Shown here one piece after another: positions 22,070 to 28,194 of a stretch of 28,194 nucleotides of DNA. The notes beneath the pieces were generated by a model. It saw only the letters and a list, made by a program, of their open reading frames with translations, was not told the DNA's origin and ran no database searches. The stretch is from contig JAJYSW010000009.1 of NCBI GenBank assembly GCA_021793335.1, positions 1 through 28,194 of the forward strand, given 5' to 3'. Each line of letters starts with the position of its first letter. Position 1 is the first letter of the stretch. This DNA is from Actinomycetes bacterium (GTDB lineage: Bacteria > Actinomycetota > Actinomycetes > Mycobacteriales > Micromonosporaceae). The position numbers and the translations under genes are program-made.

Positions 22070-23167
22070 ATGCCAGGAGTCACCGACGCCCTCGACCGCC
22101 TTATCGCAGCCGCCGACGTCGGGGCGGTCCCCGCGGCCCCCGACCTCGAAGCGGTCCTGTCGAGCACTGACGCCGAGCTGATGGACGTCGTGGCCGCCGC
22201 CGCTCGTCTCCGCTTCCGCCACTTCGGGAATCGGGTCAAGCTCAACTACCTCGTGAACCTCAAGAGCGGACTGTGCCCCGAGGACTGCAATTACTGTTCG
22301 CAGCGCCTCGGGTCGAAGGCCGAGGTGCTGAAGTACACCTGGCTGTCGCCCGAAGCCGCCGCCGAGCAGGCCGCGGCCGGGGTCGCAGGGGGCGCTTCGC
22401 GCGTATGCCTGGTCGCGAGCGGGCGTGGGCCGACCGATATGGACGTCGAGCGGGTCGGCAAGACCATCGCCGCGGTCCAGAACGCCAGTCCCGGCGTCGA
22501 AGTCTGCGCCTGCCTGGGACTGTTGGGGGAGGGCCAGGCGGACCGCCTGGCCGAGTTGGGCGCCGACGCCTACAACCACAACCTGAACACCTCCGAGGAC
22601 GTCTACGCCGAGATCTGCTCGACGCACACCTTCGCCGACCGGATCGACACGGTGCGGGCGGCGCGCGAGGCCGGCATGTCGCCGTGCTCGGGGCTCATCG
22701 CCGGCATGGGCGAGTCCGACGCCGACCTGGTCTCGGTCGCGCTGGGACTGCGGGAGCTGGGGGCCGACTCGATCCCGGTGAACTTCCTGCTGCCCTTCGA
22801 CGGCACGCCGCTCGAAGGCAGGTGGGAGCTCGACCCGCGCCGGTGTCTGCGCATCCTGGCGATGGTCCGACTGTCGAATCCGGCCGCCGAGGTCCGCCTC
22901 GCCGCCGGCCGTGAGGTCCACTTGCGGCACATGCAGGGGCTGGCGTTGCAGATCGTCAACTCGATCTTCCTGGGCGACTACCTCACCAGTGAGGGGCAGG
23001 CCGCGAAAGAGGACCTGGCGCTCATCGCCGACGCCGGGATGGTGCCGCTGGGGCTCGACGGCGTCCGCGACGACCGTGCGCACGAGCACCGGGGGCCCGA
23101 GACGGCACGGGAGGCGGTCAAGACGCGCCGTCGCGGAGCGGGCACCGATCGGGCCCCCAACGCCTGA
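22070..23167 (+). CDS. bioB: Biotin synthase
   Basis: The 365-residue radical-SAM enzyme inserts sulfur into dethiobiotin, the last step of biotin synthesis. The SAM-cluster motif CPEDCNYC is at residues 69-76 (Cys69, Cys73, Cys76). The second-cluster and substrate regions follow: GRGPTDMDVERV, CACLGLLGEGQADRLAELGADAYNHNLNTSEDVYAEICSTH, SGLIAGMGESDADLVSVALGLRELGADSIPVNFLLPFDGTPL, and RLAAGREVHL with its conserved Arg. The ATG has AGGA 7 bases upstream. No other biotin gene is adjacent, so it is a standalone unit here. The last 25 residues are basic and poorly conserved. The stop is 4 bases from that of the convergent LacI-type gene. Confidence 0.96.
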   Translation: MPGVTDALDRLIAAADVGAVPAAPDLEAVLSSTDAELMDVVAAAARLRFRHFGNRVKLNYLVNLKSGLCPEDCNYCSQRLGSKAEVLKYTWLSPEAAAEQAAAGVAGGASRVCLVASGRGPTDMDVERVGKTIAAVQNASPGVEVCACLGLLGEGQADRLAELGADAYNHNLNTSEDVYAEICSTHTFADRIDTVRAAREAGMSPCSGLIAGMGESDADLVSVALGLRELGADSIPVNFLLPFDGTPLEGRWELDPRRCLRILAMVRLSNPAAEVRLAAGREVHLRHMQGLALQIVNSIFLGDYLTSEGQAAKEDLALIADAGMVPLGLDGVRDDRAHEHRGPETAREAVKTRRRGAGTDRAPNA

Positions 23168-23171
23168 CCGG

Positions 23172-24197
23172 TCAGCGGCAGGGACCGGCGGTCGATTCGC
23201 GCACCACCATCTCGGTGGCCAGTTCCAGCCGCGGCGTCTCCACATCGTTCCCCGAGGCCATGTCGAGAACGGTCCGCGCCGCCAACGCCCCCATCTCGGC
23301 AAGCGGTTGGCGCACTGTCGTCAGCGGCGGCGAGGTCCAGCGCGACTCGGGCAGGTCGTCGAAACCGACGATGCTGACCTGCTCGGGGATGCGCAGCCCC
23401 TGCTGGCGGATCGCCTCGTAGGCCCCGAAGGCCATCTGATCGGAGGAGGCGAAGATCGCCGTGGGCGCGTCGTCGAGTCTCAGCAGCCGCTCGGCGGCGT
23501 CGAATCCCGACTGGTGGTAGAAATCACCGTTGTAGACCAGAGCCGGATCGAATTCGATGTCGGCGCCCTCCAGTGCGGCCCGGTAGCCGTCGAAGCGAGC
23601 CCTGGAACACAGAACCTGTTTGGGGCCGTGGACGAACCCGATGCGGCGGTGTCCCAGCGCGAGAAGGTGCTCGGTGGCGGTGAGGCCGCCGGCCCAGTTG
23701 GTGGCGCCGATGGTCGGTGCGTCCATGGTGGGGCCGCCGGCGGGATCGAGGACGACCATGGGCACGCGCAGGTGTCGCAGCTGCTCCAGGACGGGTGAGG
23801 ACAGTTGCGAGATGACGAGAATGACGCCGTCGGAGGCGCGGGTGCGCAGGTTGTCGAGCCATTGCTCAGTGGAGGCCCGGCGGCGGTGGACCGCTGAGAC
23901 CACGGTGCCGACCCCGGCCGAGTGCGCCGCGTCCTCGACGCCGCGGATGATCTCGACGGCCCAGGGGCTGTCGAGCTCGTTGAAGACGAGGTCGACGAGG
24001 CGGGCGTTGCGGCCGGGGGAGCGGGTGGAGCGGCGGCGCTGGTAACCGCGCGCGGTCAGCAGCGCCTCGACGCGTTTGCGGGTCTCTGGGGCCACGTCGG
24101 AGCGCCCGTTGATGACGCGGGAGACCGTGGGCACGCTGACGCCGGCCTCGTCCGCTATGGCGCGGATCGTGACCCGCCCGTGTTCGGCTTCAGTCAA
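23172..24197 (-). CDS. LacI family transcriptional repressor
   Basis: The protein is about 341 residues from TTG 24197, which has GGGAGGA 3 bases upstream; the longer in-frame start at 24290 would run through that site and the operators. The N-terminal HTH is VTIRAIADEAGVSVPTVSRVINGR, with the hinge helix region after APETRKRVEALLTARGY. The effector domain is a periplasmic-binding-protein fold: SDGVILVIS, PMVVLDPAGG, WAGGLTATEHLLALGHRRIGFVHG, RFDGYRAAL, PTAIFASSDQMAFGAYEAI, VSIVGFDDLPESRWTSPPLTTVRQP. It is divergent from the GH3 glycosidase, so a sugar released by that enzyme is the likely inducer. Candidate operators lie between the two genes. It converges tightly on bioB. Confidence 0.93.
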   Translation of the reverse strand: MTEAEHGRVTIRAIADEAGVSVPTVSRVINGRSDVAPETRKRVEALLTARGYQRRRSTRSPGRNARLVDLVFNELDSPWAVEIIRGVEDAAHSAGVGTVVSAVHRRRASTEQWLDNLRTRASDGVILVISQLSSPVLEQLRHLRVPMVVLDPAGGPTMDAPTIGATNWAGGLTATEHLLALGHRRIGFVHGPKQVLCSRARFDGYRAALEGADIEFDPALVYNGDFYHQSGFDAAERLLRLDDAPTAIFASSDQMAFGAYEAIRQQGLRIPEQVSIVGFDDLPESRWTSPPLTTVRQPLAEMGALAARTVLDMASGNDVETPRLELATEMVVRESTAGPCR

Positions 24198-24249
24198 GGG
24201 TCCTCCCGGTGTTGATGGTTCCCACGGTAGCCGTCGACATCCTATAGCG

Positions 24250-24265
24250 GAGACCAGGTGGTCTC
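24250..24265. promoter_or_regulatory. Palindrome GAGACCA-GG-TGGTCTC in the LacI leader region
   Basis: A perfect 7-bp inverted repeat with a 2-base centre lies 53 bases before the LacI start. It could be an operator of another regulator or an mRNA hairpin; its sequence differs from the LacI-like sites next to it. Confidence 0.4.
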
Positions 24266-24273
24266 GGCCCGTG

Positions 24274-24288
24274 GCCGAAACTTTCGGC
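24274..24288. promoter_or_regulatory. LacI-type operator candidate GCCGAAACTTTCGGC
   Basis: A perfect 15-bp palindrome (7-bp arms, one central C) with the GAAA-N-TTTC core common to LacI-family sites of sugar-utilisation genes lies between the divergent repressor and the GH3 gene. Confidence 0.65.
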
Positions 24289-24382
24289 ACCGGAGCGAGT
24301 CATTTGGTGTTCGTGGAAGCGGATTCCGAGGGTATCGGGTTCTAGAACTGCCGCGTAATCAATGTTATGGTGTGCAAACCTG

Positions 24383-24418
24383 GTCGAAAACGATCAGAAA
24401 ACTTTCAGAAACTATCGG
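24383..24418. promoter_or_regulatory. Cluster of degenerate LacI-type operator sites before the GH3 gene
   Basis: Three related sequences follow in close order: TCGAAAACGATC (24384-24395), AGAAAACTTTCA (24396-24407) and CAGAAACTATCGG (24406-24418). The last differs at two positions from the core of the perfect palindrome at 24274. They lie about 50-85 bases before the GH3 start and downstream of TATGGT (24366-24371), a possible -10 box, so they would sit in the transcribed leader and suit roadblock repression. Confidence 0.45.
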
Positions 24419-24468
24419 CCCGACATAGCCCCCGGGCAAGTGCTGCACGGGTCGTTGAGTGGAGTGGC

Positions 24469-26778
24469 ATGGACACCGACACCCCTGTAGCCGCGGCCGA
24501 GCGCGCGGCCGGTCTGGTCAAGCGGATGACGCTTGAAGAGAAATGCGCCCAGTTGGCGAGCCTGTGGCGGGGCGTCGACGCCGACGCCGGCGACATGGCC
24601 CCCCACCAGAGCGAGCAGACCGGCGGCGTGAACGAGGACGAGGCCATGTCCCACGGGCTGGGACAGTTGACGCGGCCTTTCGGCTCGGCGCCGGTCGCCC
24701 CCGCCCAAGGCACCGCCCGCCTCGCGGCCCTCCAGCGTCATATCAAGGACGCCAACCGCTTCGGCATCGCCGCACTCGTCCACGAGGAATGCCTCACAGG
24801 GTTCATGGCGCAGGGCGCCACCATCTTCCCCACCGCGCTCGCATGGGGCGCGACGTTCGATCCCGACCTGATCCGCGCCGTGGCCCGCCAGATCGGTGAG
24901 ACCATGCGCGCCGTGGGCGTCCACCAGGGCCTCGCGCCCGTGCTCGACGTCGTGACCGACTCCCGATGGGGCCGCACCGAGGAGACCATCGGGGAGGACC
25001 CGTACTTGATCGGCACCGTCGGCAGCGCCTACGTCGCCGGCCTTCAGGAAGGCGGCGTCCTGGCCACGCTCAAGCACTTCGTCGGGTACTCGGCCTCGCA
25101 CGCGGCCCGCAACTTCGGCCCGGTCCACATGGGTCCCCGGCAGCTCACCGAGACCTACCTGACGCCCTTCGAGATGGCCGTGCGCATCGGCCGCGCGAGC
25201 TCGGTCATGCCCTCCTATGCCGCCAACGACGGCGTCCCCTCCCACGCCGACTCGGGCCGGCTCACCGGCATCCTCCGCGAGGAATGGGGATTCGAGGGCA
25301 CCGTCGTCGCCGACTACTTCGGCGTCAACTTCCTCAACTCCCTCCACGGCGTCGCCGCCGACCGCTCGGCGGCGGCGATCCTGTCCCTGACCGCCGGTGT
25401 CGACGTGGAACTGCCCAACACGGACTGCTACGGCGCGCCGCTGCTCGAAGCCGTGCGCTCCGGAGCGATCGAGGAGGACGTCGTCGACCGCGCCGCCGAG
25501 CGCATCCTCTCCCAGAAGATCGAACTGGGCCTGCTCGACGAGCTGCCCGAACCGCCGACCGAAGTCGACTTCGACCCGCCGGAGGCCCGCGACCTGGCCG
25601 CCGAGTGCGCCCGGCGCTCCATCGTGCTGCTGTCCAATGACGGCACCCTGCCGTTGCAGTCCCCGAAGCGCCTGGCCCTCGTGGGGCCGGTGGCCGACGA
25701 CAAGGCGGTCATGCTCAGTTGCTACAGCTTCCCGAACCACCACGGCCGCGAGGACTCCGAGGCTCCCGGACCTGATAGCCGGTACCCGCACGTGGACCTG
25801 GGCGTCGAGGTCCCGACCCTCATCGAGCGGCTCGCCGCCGACTTGCCCGAAGCCGAGATCGAGCATGTCGCAGGCGGCACCGTCTTGGACGCCGCAGACG
25901 TCGACATCGAGGCCGCAGCGCACGCCGCCGCCCGCGCCGAACTGGCGATCGTCGCCGTCGGCGACCGCCCCGGCATGTTCGGGCGCGGCACCACCGGCGA
26001 AGGTTGCGACGCCGCCGACCACGCGCTGCCCGGCCGCCAGGCCGAACTGCTCGACGCCGTCATCGCCACCGGCACGCCCACCGTCGTCGTGGTGATCTCC
26101 GGGCGGCCCTACTCACTCGGCGCGGCCGCCGAGCGGGCCGCCGCGATCGTGCAGGCGTTCCTGCCCGGCCAAGAGGGGGCCGGGGCCGTCAGCGGCGTGC
26201 TCACCGGCGCGATCGAACCCGAGGGCCGTCTGCCCGTGGGCGTCCCCGCCAGGGTCGACTCGCCGCCTGCGACCTATTTGGGGTCCCAGCTCTCCCGCCG
26301 CAGCGAAGTCTCATCGGTGGACCCGACGCCGCTATTCCACTTCGGCCACGGCCTGTCCTACACCAGCTTCGAGTGGGACGAGCCGGAGCTGCGCTCGAAC
26401 GCCGAGGTGGCCCCCGACGGGACCGTCGAGATCGCCGTGCGAGTGCGCAACACCGGCACCCGGCCCGGCGTCGAGGTCGTCCAGCTGTACCTGCACGACC
26501 CGGTGGCCTCGACCTCCCGGCCGGTCCAACGGCTGGTCGGTTTCGCCAAACTCCGGCTCGAAGCCGGCGAGTCCGCCGAGGCGCGCTTTGCGATGCCGGT
26601 CGACCTGGCCGCGCTCATCGGCATCGACGGGAAGTGGATCGTCGAGGCGGGGGCGCTCGAACTGCGCCTGGGTCGTTCGGCCGACGACATCGTCGGGACC
26701 GTTGCGGTCGCAGTCACCGAGTCGCGGCCCATCGAGTCCGGCACCCGCCGTCTGGAGACCGACACCACAGTCGGTTAG
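24469..26778 (+). CDS. Glycoside hydrolase family 3 beta-glycosidase (beta-xylosidase/beta-glucosidase type)
   Basis: The 769-residue protein has the three-domain GH3 layout. The N-terminal TIM barrel has APVLDVVTDSRWGRTEETIGEDPYL, LKHFVGYSASHAARNFGP, and the nucleophile Asp282 in VVADYFGVNF. The alpha/beta sandwich (RSIVLLSNDGTLPL, LVGPVADDK, AIVAVGDRPGMFGRGTTGEGCD) should hold the acid/base. A fibronectin-III-like domain lies at the end (FHFGHGLSYTSFEWDEPEL, VRNTGTRPGVEVVQLYL). There is no signal peptide, so it acts on imported oligosaccharides. I chose ATG 24469, with GTGGAG 4 bases upstream, instead of the longer frame from 24367, because the latter would place operator-like sequence in the protein. 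The substrate cannot be read from sequence alone. The downstream genes probably belong to the same regulon. Confidence 0.93.
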   Translation: MDTDTPVAAAERAAGLVKRMTLEEKCAQLASLWRGVDADAGDMAPHQSEQTGGVNEDEAMSHGLGQLTRPFGSAPVAPAQGTARLAALQRHIKDANRFGIAALVHEECLTGFMAQGATIFPTALAWGATFDPDLIRAVARQIGETMRAVGVHQGLAPVLDVVTDSRWGRTEETIGEDPYLIGTVGSAYVAGLQEGGVLATLKHFVGYSASHAARNFGPVHMGPRQLTETYLTPFEMAVRIGRASSVMPSYAANDGVPSHADSGRLTGILREEWGFEGTVVADYFGVNFLNSLHGVAADRSAAAILSLTAGVDVELPNTDCYGAPLLEAVRSGAIEEDVVDRAAERILSQKIELGLLDELPEPPTEVDFDPPEARDLAAECARRSIVLLSNDGTLPLQSPKRLALVGPVADDKAVMLSCYSFPNHHGREDSEAPGPDSRYPHVDLGVEVPTLIERLAADLPEAEIEHVAGGTVLDAADVDIEAAAHAAARAELAIVAVGDRPGMFGRGTTGEGCDAADHALPGRQAELLDAVIATGTPTVVVVISGRPYSLGAAAERAAAIVQAFLPGQEGAGAVSGVLTGAIEPEGRLPVGVPARVDSPPATYLGSQLSRRSEVSSVDPTPLFHFGHGLSYTSFEWDEPELRSNAEVAPDGTVEIAVRVRNTGTRPGVEVVQLYLHDPVASTSRPVQRLVGFAKLRLEAGESAEARFAMPVDLAALIGIDGKWIVEAGALELRLGRSADDIVGTVAVAVTESRPIESGTRRLETDTTVG

Positions 26779-26786
26779 TATGCAAT

Positions 26787-26808
26787 AAACGCTGAGAAAA
26801 CGCTTACA
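26787..26808. promoter_or_regulatory. LacI/CcpA-type operator candidate between GH3 and the oxidoreductase gene
   Basis: AGAAAACGCTTACA (26795-26808) agrees with the catabolite-type LacI-family consensus TGWAARCGYTWWCW at 13 of 14 positions. AAACGCT occurs twice, 11 bases apart (26787 and 26798). This A/T-rich 55-bp gap probably holds a promoter or secondary operator for the downstream genes. Confidence 0.5.
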
Positions 26809-26833
26809 CACGTCTCGCATTGAGGAGCCCCCT

Positions 26834-27931
26834 GTGTCCTCCACCTACCGCCTCGCCGTCGTCGGCACCGGTGGCATCGCCCACCTGCACGCCGAGAGCA
26901 TCACGGCGAGCCTCGCCGGGCGCATCGAGCTGGTGGCCGCCGTCGACCCCGACGCCGAACGCCTCGACGCGTTCAACACCAAGTTCGGCGTCGAACGCGG
27001 CTATGCCTCGATCGAGGAGCTCCTGGCCGCCGAAACGATCGACCTCGTCGACCTGTGCACCCCTCCCGGGCTCCACGCGGACGGCGCCATCGCCGCCCTC
27101 CAAGCGGACGTGGGCGCGATCTGCGAGAAGCCCCCGGCGCTGAGCCTGGCCGAATACGACCGGATCGCCGCCGCGGCAGCCGCCTCCAAAGGCGACTTCG
27201 CCGTGATCTCCCAGCACCGATTCGGCTCGGCCGCCGAACGCGTGCGGAACATGCTGGCCTCCGGCGTGCTCGGCTCCCTCGCCGTCGCCAAATGCGACAC
27301 CCTCTGGTACCGGCCCGAGGAGTACTTCGCCGTCGACTGGCGCGGCCGCTGGGAAACCGAAGGCGGCGGCCCGACCATGGGCCACGGCATCCACCAGATC
27401 GACACGCTGCTGTCGATCGTCGGTCCCTGGTCCGAAGTGGTCGCCACCGCTCACCGGCACCGCCGCGCCACCAACACCGAGGACGTCTCCCATGCCATCG
27501 TCACCTTGGAGAACGGCGCGAGCGTGTCCATCACGAACTCCCTGCTGAGTCCCCGTGAGACCTCACAGCTCCGCCTCGACTTCGACTGCGCCACCGTCGA
27601 ACTCGATCACCTCTACGGCTACGGTGACGACAACTGGTCGATCACGCCGCTCGAAGCCCACGCCGACGAGGTCAACCGGGCCTGGGCCGGCGAACCGCGA
27701 GGCCGCGCCTCCGGGCACGGCGCCCAATTCGCCGCGATCGCCGACGCCCTCGACGGCAAGACCGCCCCGCCGGTCACCGTCGACGACGCCCGCCGCACGC
27801 TCGAATTGATCACCGCCATTTACGCCTCGGCGTTCACCGGCAGACCGGTCCGGGCCGGCGACATCGATCCCACCTCGCCGTTCTACCAGCGCATGGACGG
27901 GACCGGGACCCCCTGGCCCGACCGCAAGTGA
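26834..27931 (+). CDS. Gfo/Idh/MocA family NAD(P)-dependent oxidoreductase
   Basis: The 365-residue protein has an N-terminal Rossmann fold (LAVVGTGGIAHLHAESI; AAVDPDAERLDAF; DLVDLCTPPGLHADGAIAAL), the EKP motif in CEKPPALS, and the catalytic/substrate region WETEGGGPTMGHGIHQIDTLL, with the His-x-x-x-Asp pattern of active members. It oxidises or reduces a sugar or cyclitol; the substrate is unknown. GAGGAG 6 bases before GTG 26834 supports the start. Its place after the GH3 gene and before a PmoA/DUF6807-family gene is a common sugar-catabolic grouping in actinobacteria, and the operator candidate in the preceding gap suggests co-regulation by a LacI-family protein. Confidence 0.92.
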   Translation: MSSTYRLAVVGTGGIAHLHAESITASLAGRIELVAAVDPDAERLDAFNTKFGVERGYASIEELLAAETIDLVDLCTPPGLHADGAIAALQADVGAICEKPPALSLAEYDRIAAAAAASKGDFAVISQHRFGSAAERVRNMLASGVLGSLAVAKCDTLWYRPEEYFAVDWRGRWETEGGGPTMGHGIHQIDTLLSIVGPWSEVVATAHRHRRATNTEDVSHAIVTLENGASVSITNSLLSPRETSQLRLDFDCATVELDHLYGYGDDNWSITPLEAHADEVNRAWAGEPRGRASGHGAQFAAIADALDGKTAPPVTVDDARRTLELITAIYASAFTGRPVRAGDIDPTSPFYQRMDGTGTPWPDRK

Positions 27932-27970
27932 CCGCCCAGACCGCCATCCGAACCGACCGGAGTGACCACG

Positions 27971-28194
27971 ATGACGCTGAAACTCAACGACGATGACACC
28001 GCGCTCTCGATCGCCAGAGACGATCTGGAGCTCCTGCGCTACGTCTACCGCCCCGACAACGACCAATTCGAGTCCCCGCGGCCCTACTTCGAACCGATCC
28101 GCGACCTCGCCGGACTCCAAGTGAGCCTCTACCGTCCCCACGACCACGTGTGGCACAAGGGCATCGCACTGTCACTGCCCAACTGCGGCCCCGA
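27971..28194 (+). CDS. PmoA/DUF6807 family protein (3'-truncated by window edge)
   Basis: Only the first 74 residues are visible. The segment LRYVYRPDNDQFESPRPYFEPIRDLAGLQVSLYRPHDHVWHKGIALSLPN is the N-terminal signature of proteins annotated as methane oxygenase PmoA-like or DUF6807. These are common next to Gfo/Idh/MocA oxidoreductases in carbohydrate gene clusters and are unrelated in role to methane oxidation. GGAG 8 bases upstream supports ATG 27971. It lies 39 bases after the oxidoreductase stop, so the two are probably one operon. Function is not established. Confidence 0.85.
   Translation, partial: MTLKLNDDDTALSIARDDLELLRYVYRPDNDQFESPRPYFEPIRDLAGLQVSLYRPHDHVWHKGIALSLPNCGP

Noticed and set aside
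24412..26022. A 536-codon open frame antisense to the GH3 gene
   Set aside because: Shadow frame; the GH3 motifs are unambiguous on the plus strand.
1..28194. CRISPR arrays or a complete defence or secretion system
   Set aside because: No regularly spaced direct repeats, Cas proteins, restriction enzymes or toxin-antitoxin families were recognised anywhere in the window.

Overview
The window is high-GC DNA with GTG/TTG starts. It carries the gene order pdtaR - polA - rpsA - coaE(+GrpB domain) - uvrB, which is characteristic of Actinomycetota and is also seen, with other genes interspersed, in mycobacteria and streptomycetes. The surrounding plant-polysaccharide genes suggest a saprophytic, filamentous-type actinomycete. 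A family such as Glycomycetaceae would fit, but that is an inference from general appearance, not from a search.

Layout. (1) 1-5998, sugar-related flank: the 3' part of a GH127 beta-L-arabinofuranosidase; the fused remains of a divergent HxlR regulator/MFS exporter pair that lost both 5' halves; an inositol-monophosphatase-family enzyme; and a ROK regulator divergent from a secreted GH5 cellulase with a C-terminal CBM5/12-type module. (2) About 6000-8540, an A/T-richer accessory island: an unrecognised two-gene module (a soluble protein with an apparent frameshift, coupled to a two-helix membrane protein), followed by two decayed tyrosine-recombinase relics in tandem. (3) 8500-8690, minus strand: an odd tRNA (CAA anticodon but a short variable loop) with its own promoter candidate and a strong intrinsic terminator. 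(4) 8820-19051, housekeeping core: ANTAR response regulator PdtaR, DNA polymerase I, ribosomal protein S1, dephospho-CoA kinase, a membrane-anchored duplicated-domain protein (minus strand) and UvrB. A roughly 160-bp imperfect inverted repeat lies directly after polA. (5) 19075-23167: a small ABM-domain protein, a yybP-ykoY-type (manganese) riboswitch in front of a TerC-family membrane protein, an NlpC/P60-like protein that lacks its catalytic cysteine, and biotin synthase. (6) 23172-28194: a second saccharolytic locus, with a LacI-family repressor divergent from a GH3 glycosidase, then a Gfo/Idh/MocA oxidoreductase and the start of a PmoA/DUF6807-family protein. Palindromic LacI-type operator candidates sit in both gaps.

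How it works together. The GH127, GH5 and GH3 enzymes with local ROK and LacI regulators point to regulated use of plant cell-wall sugars. The core genes are conventional. The best leads for something not yet described are the type-I tRNA with a Leu(CAA) anticodon, the orphan two-gene module in the island, the cysteine-less NlpC/P60 protein, and the long inverted repeat after polA. I did not find a convincing complete new defence or mobile system. All functional statements rest on motif reading without database searches.
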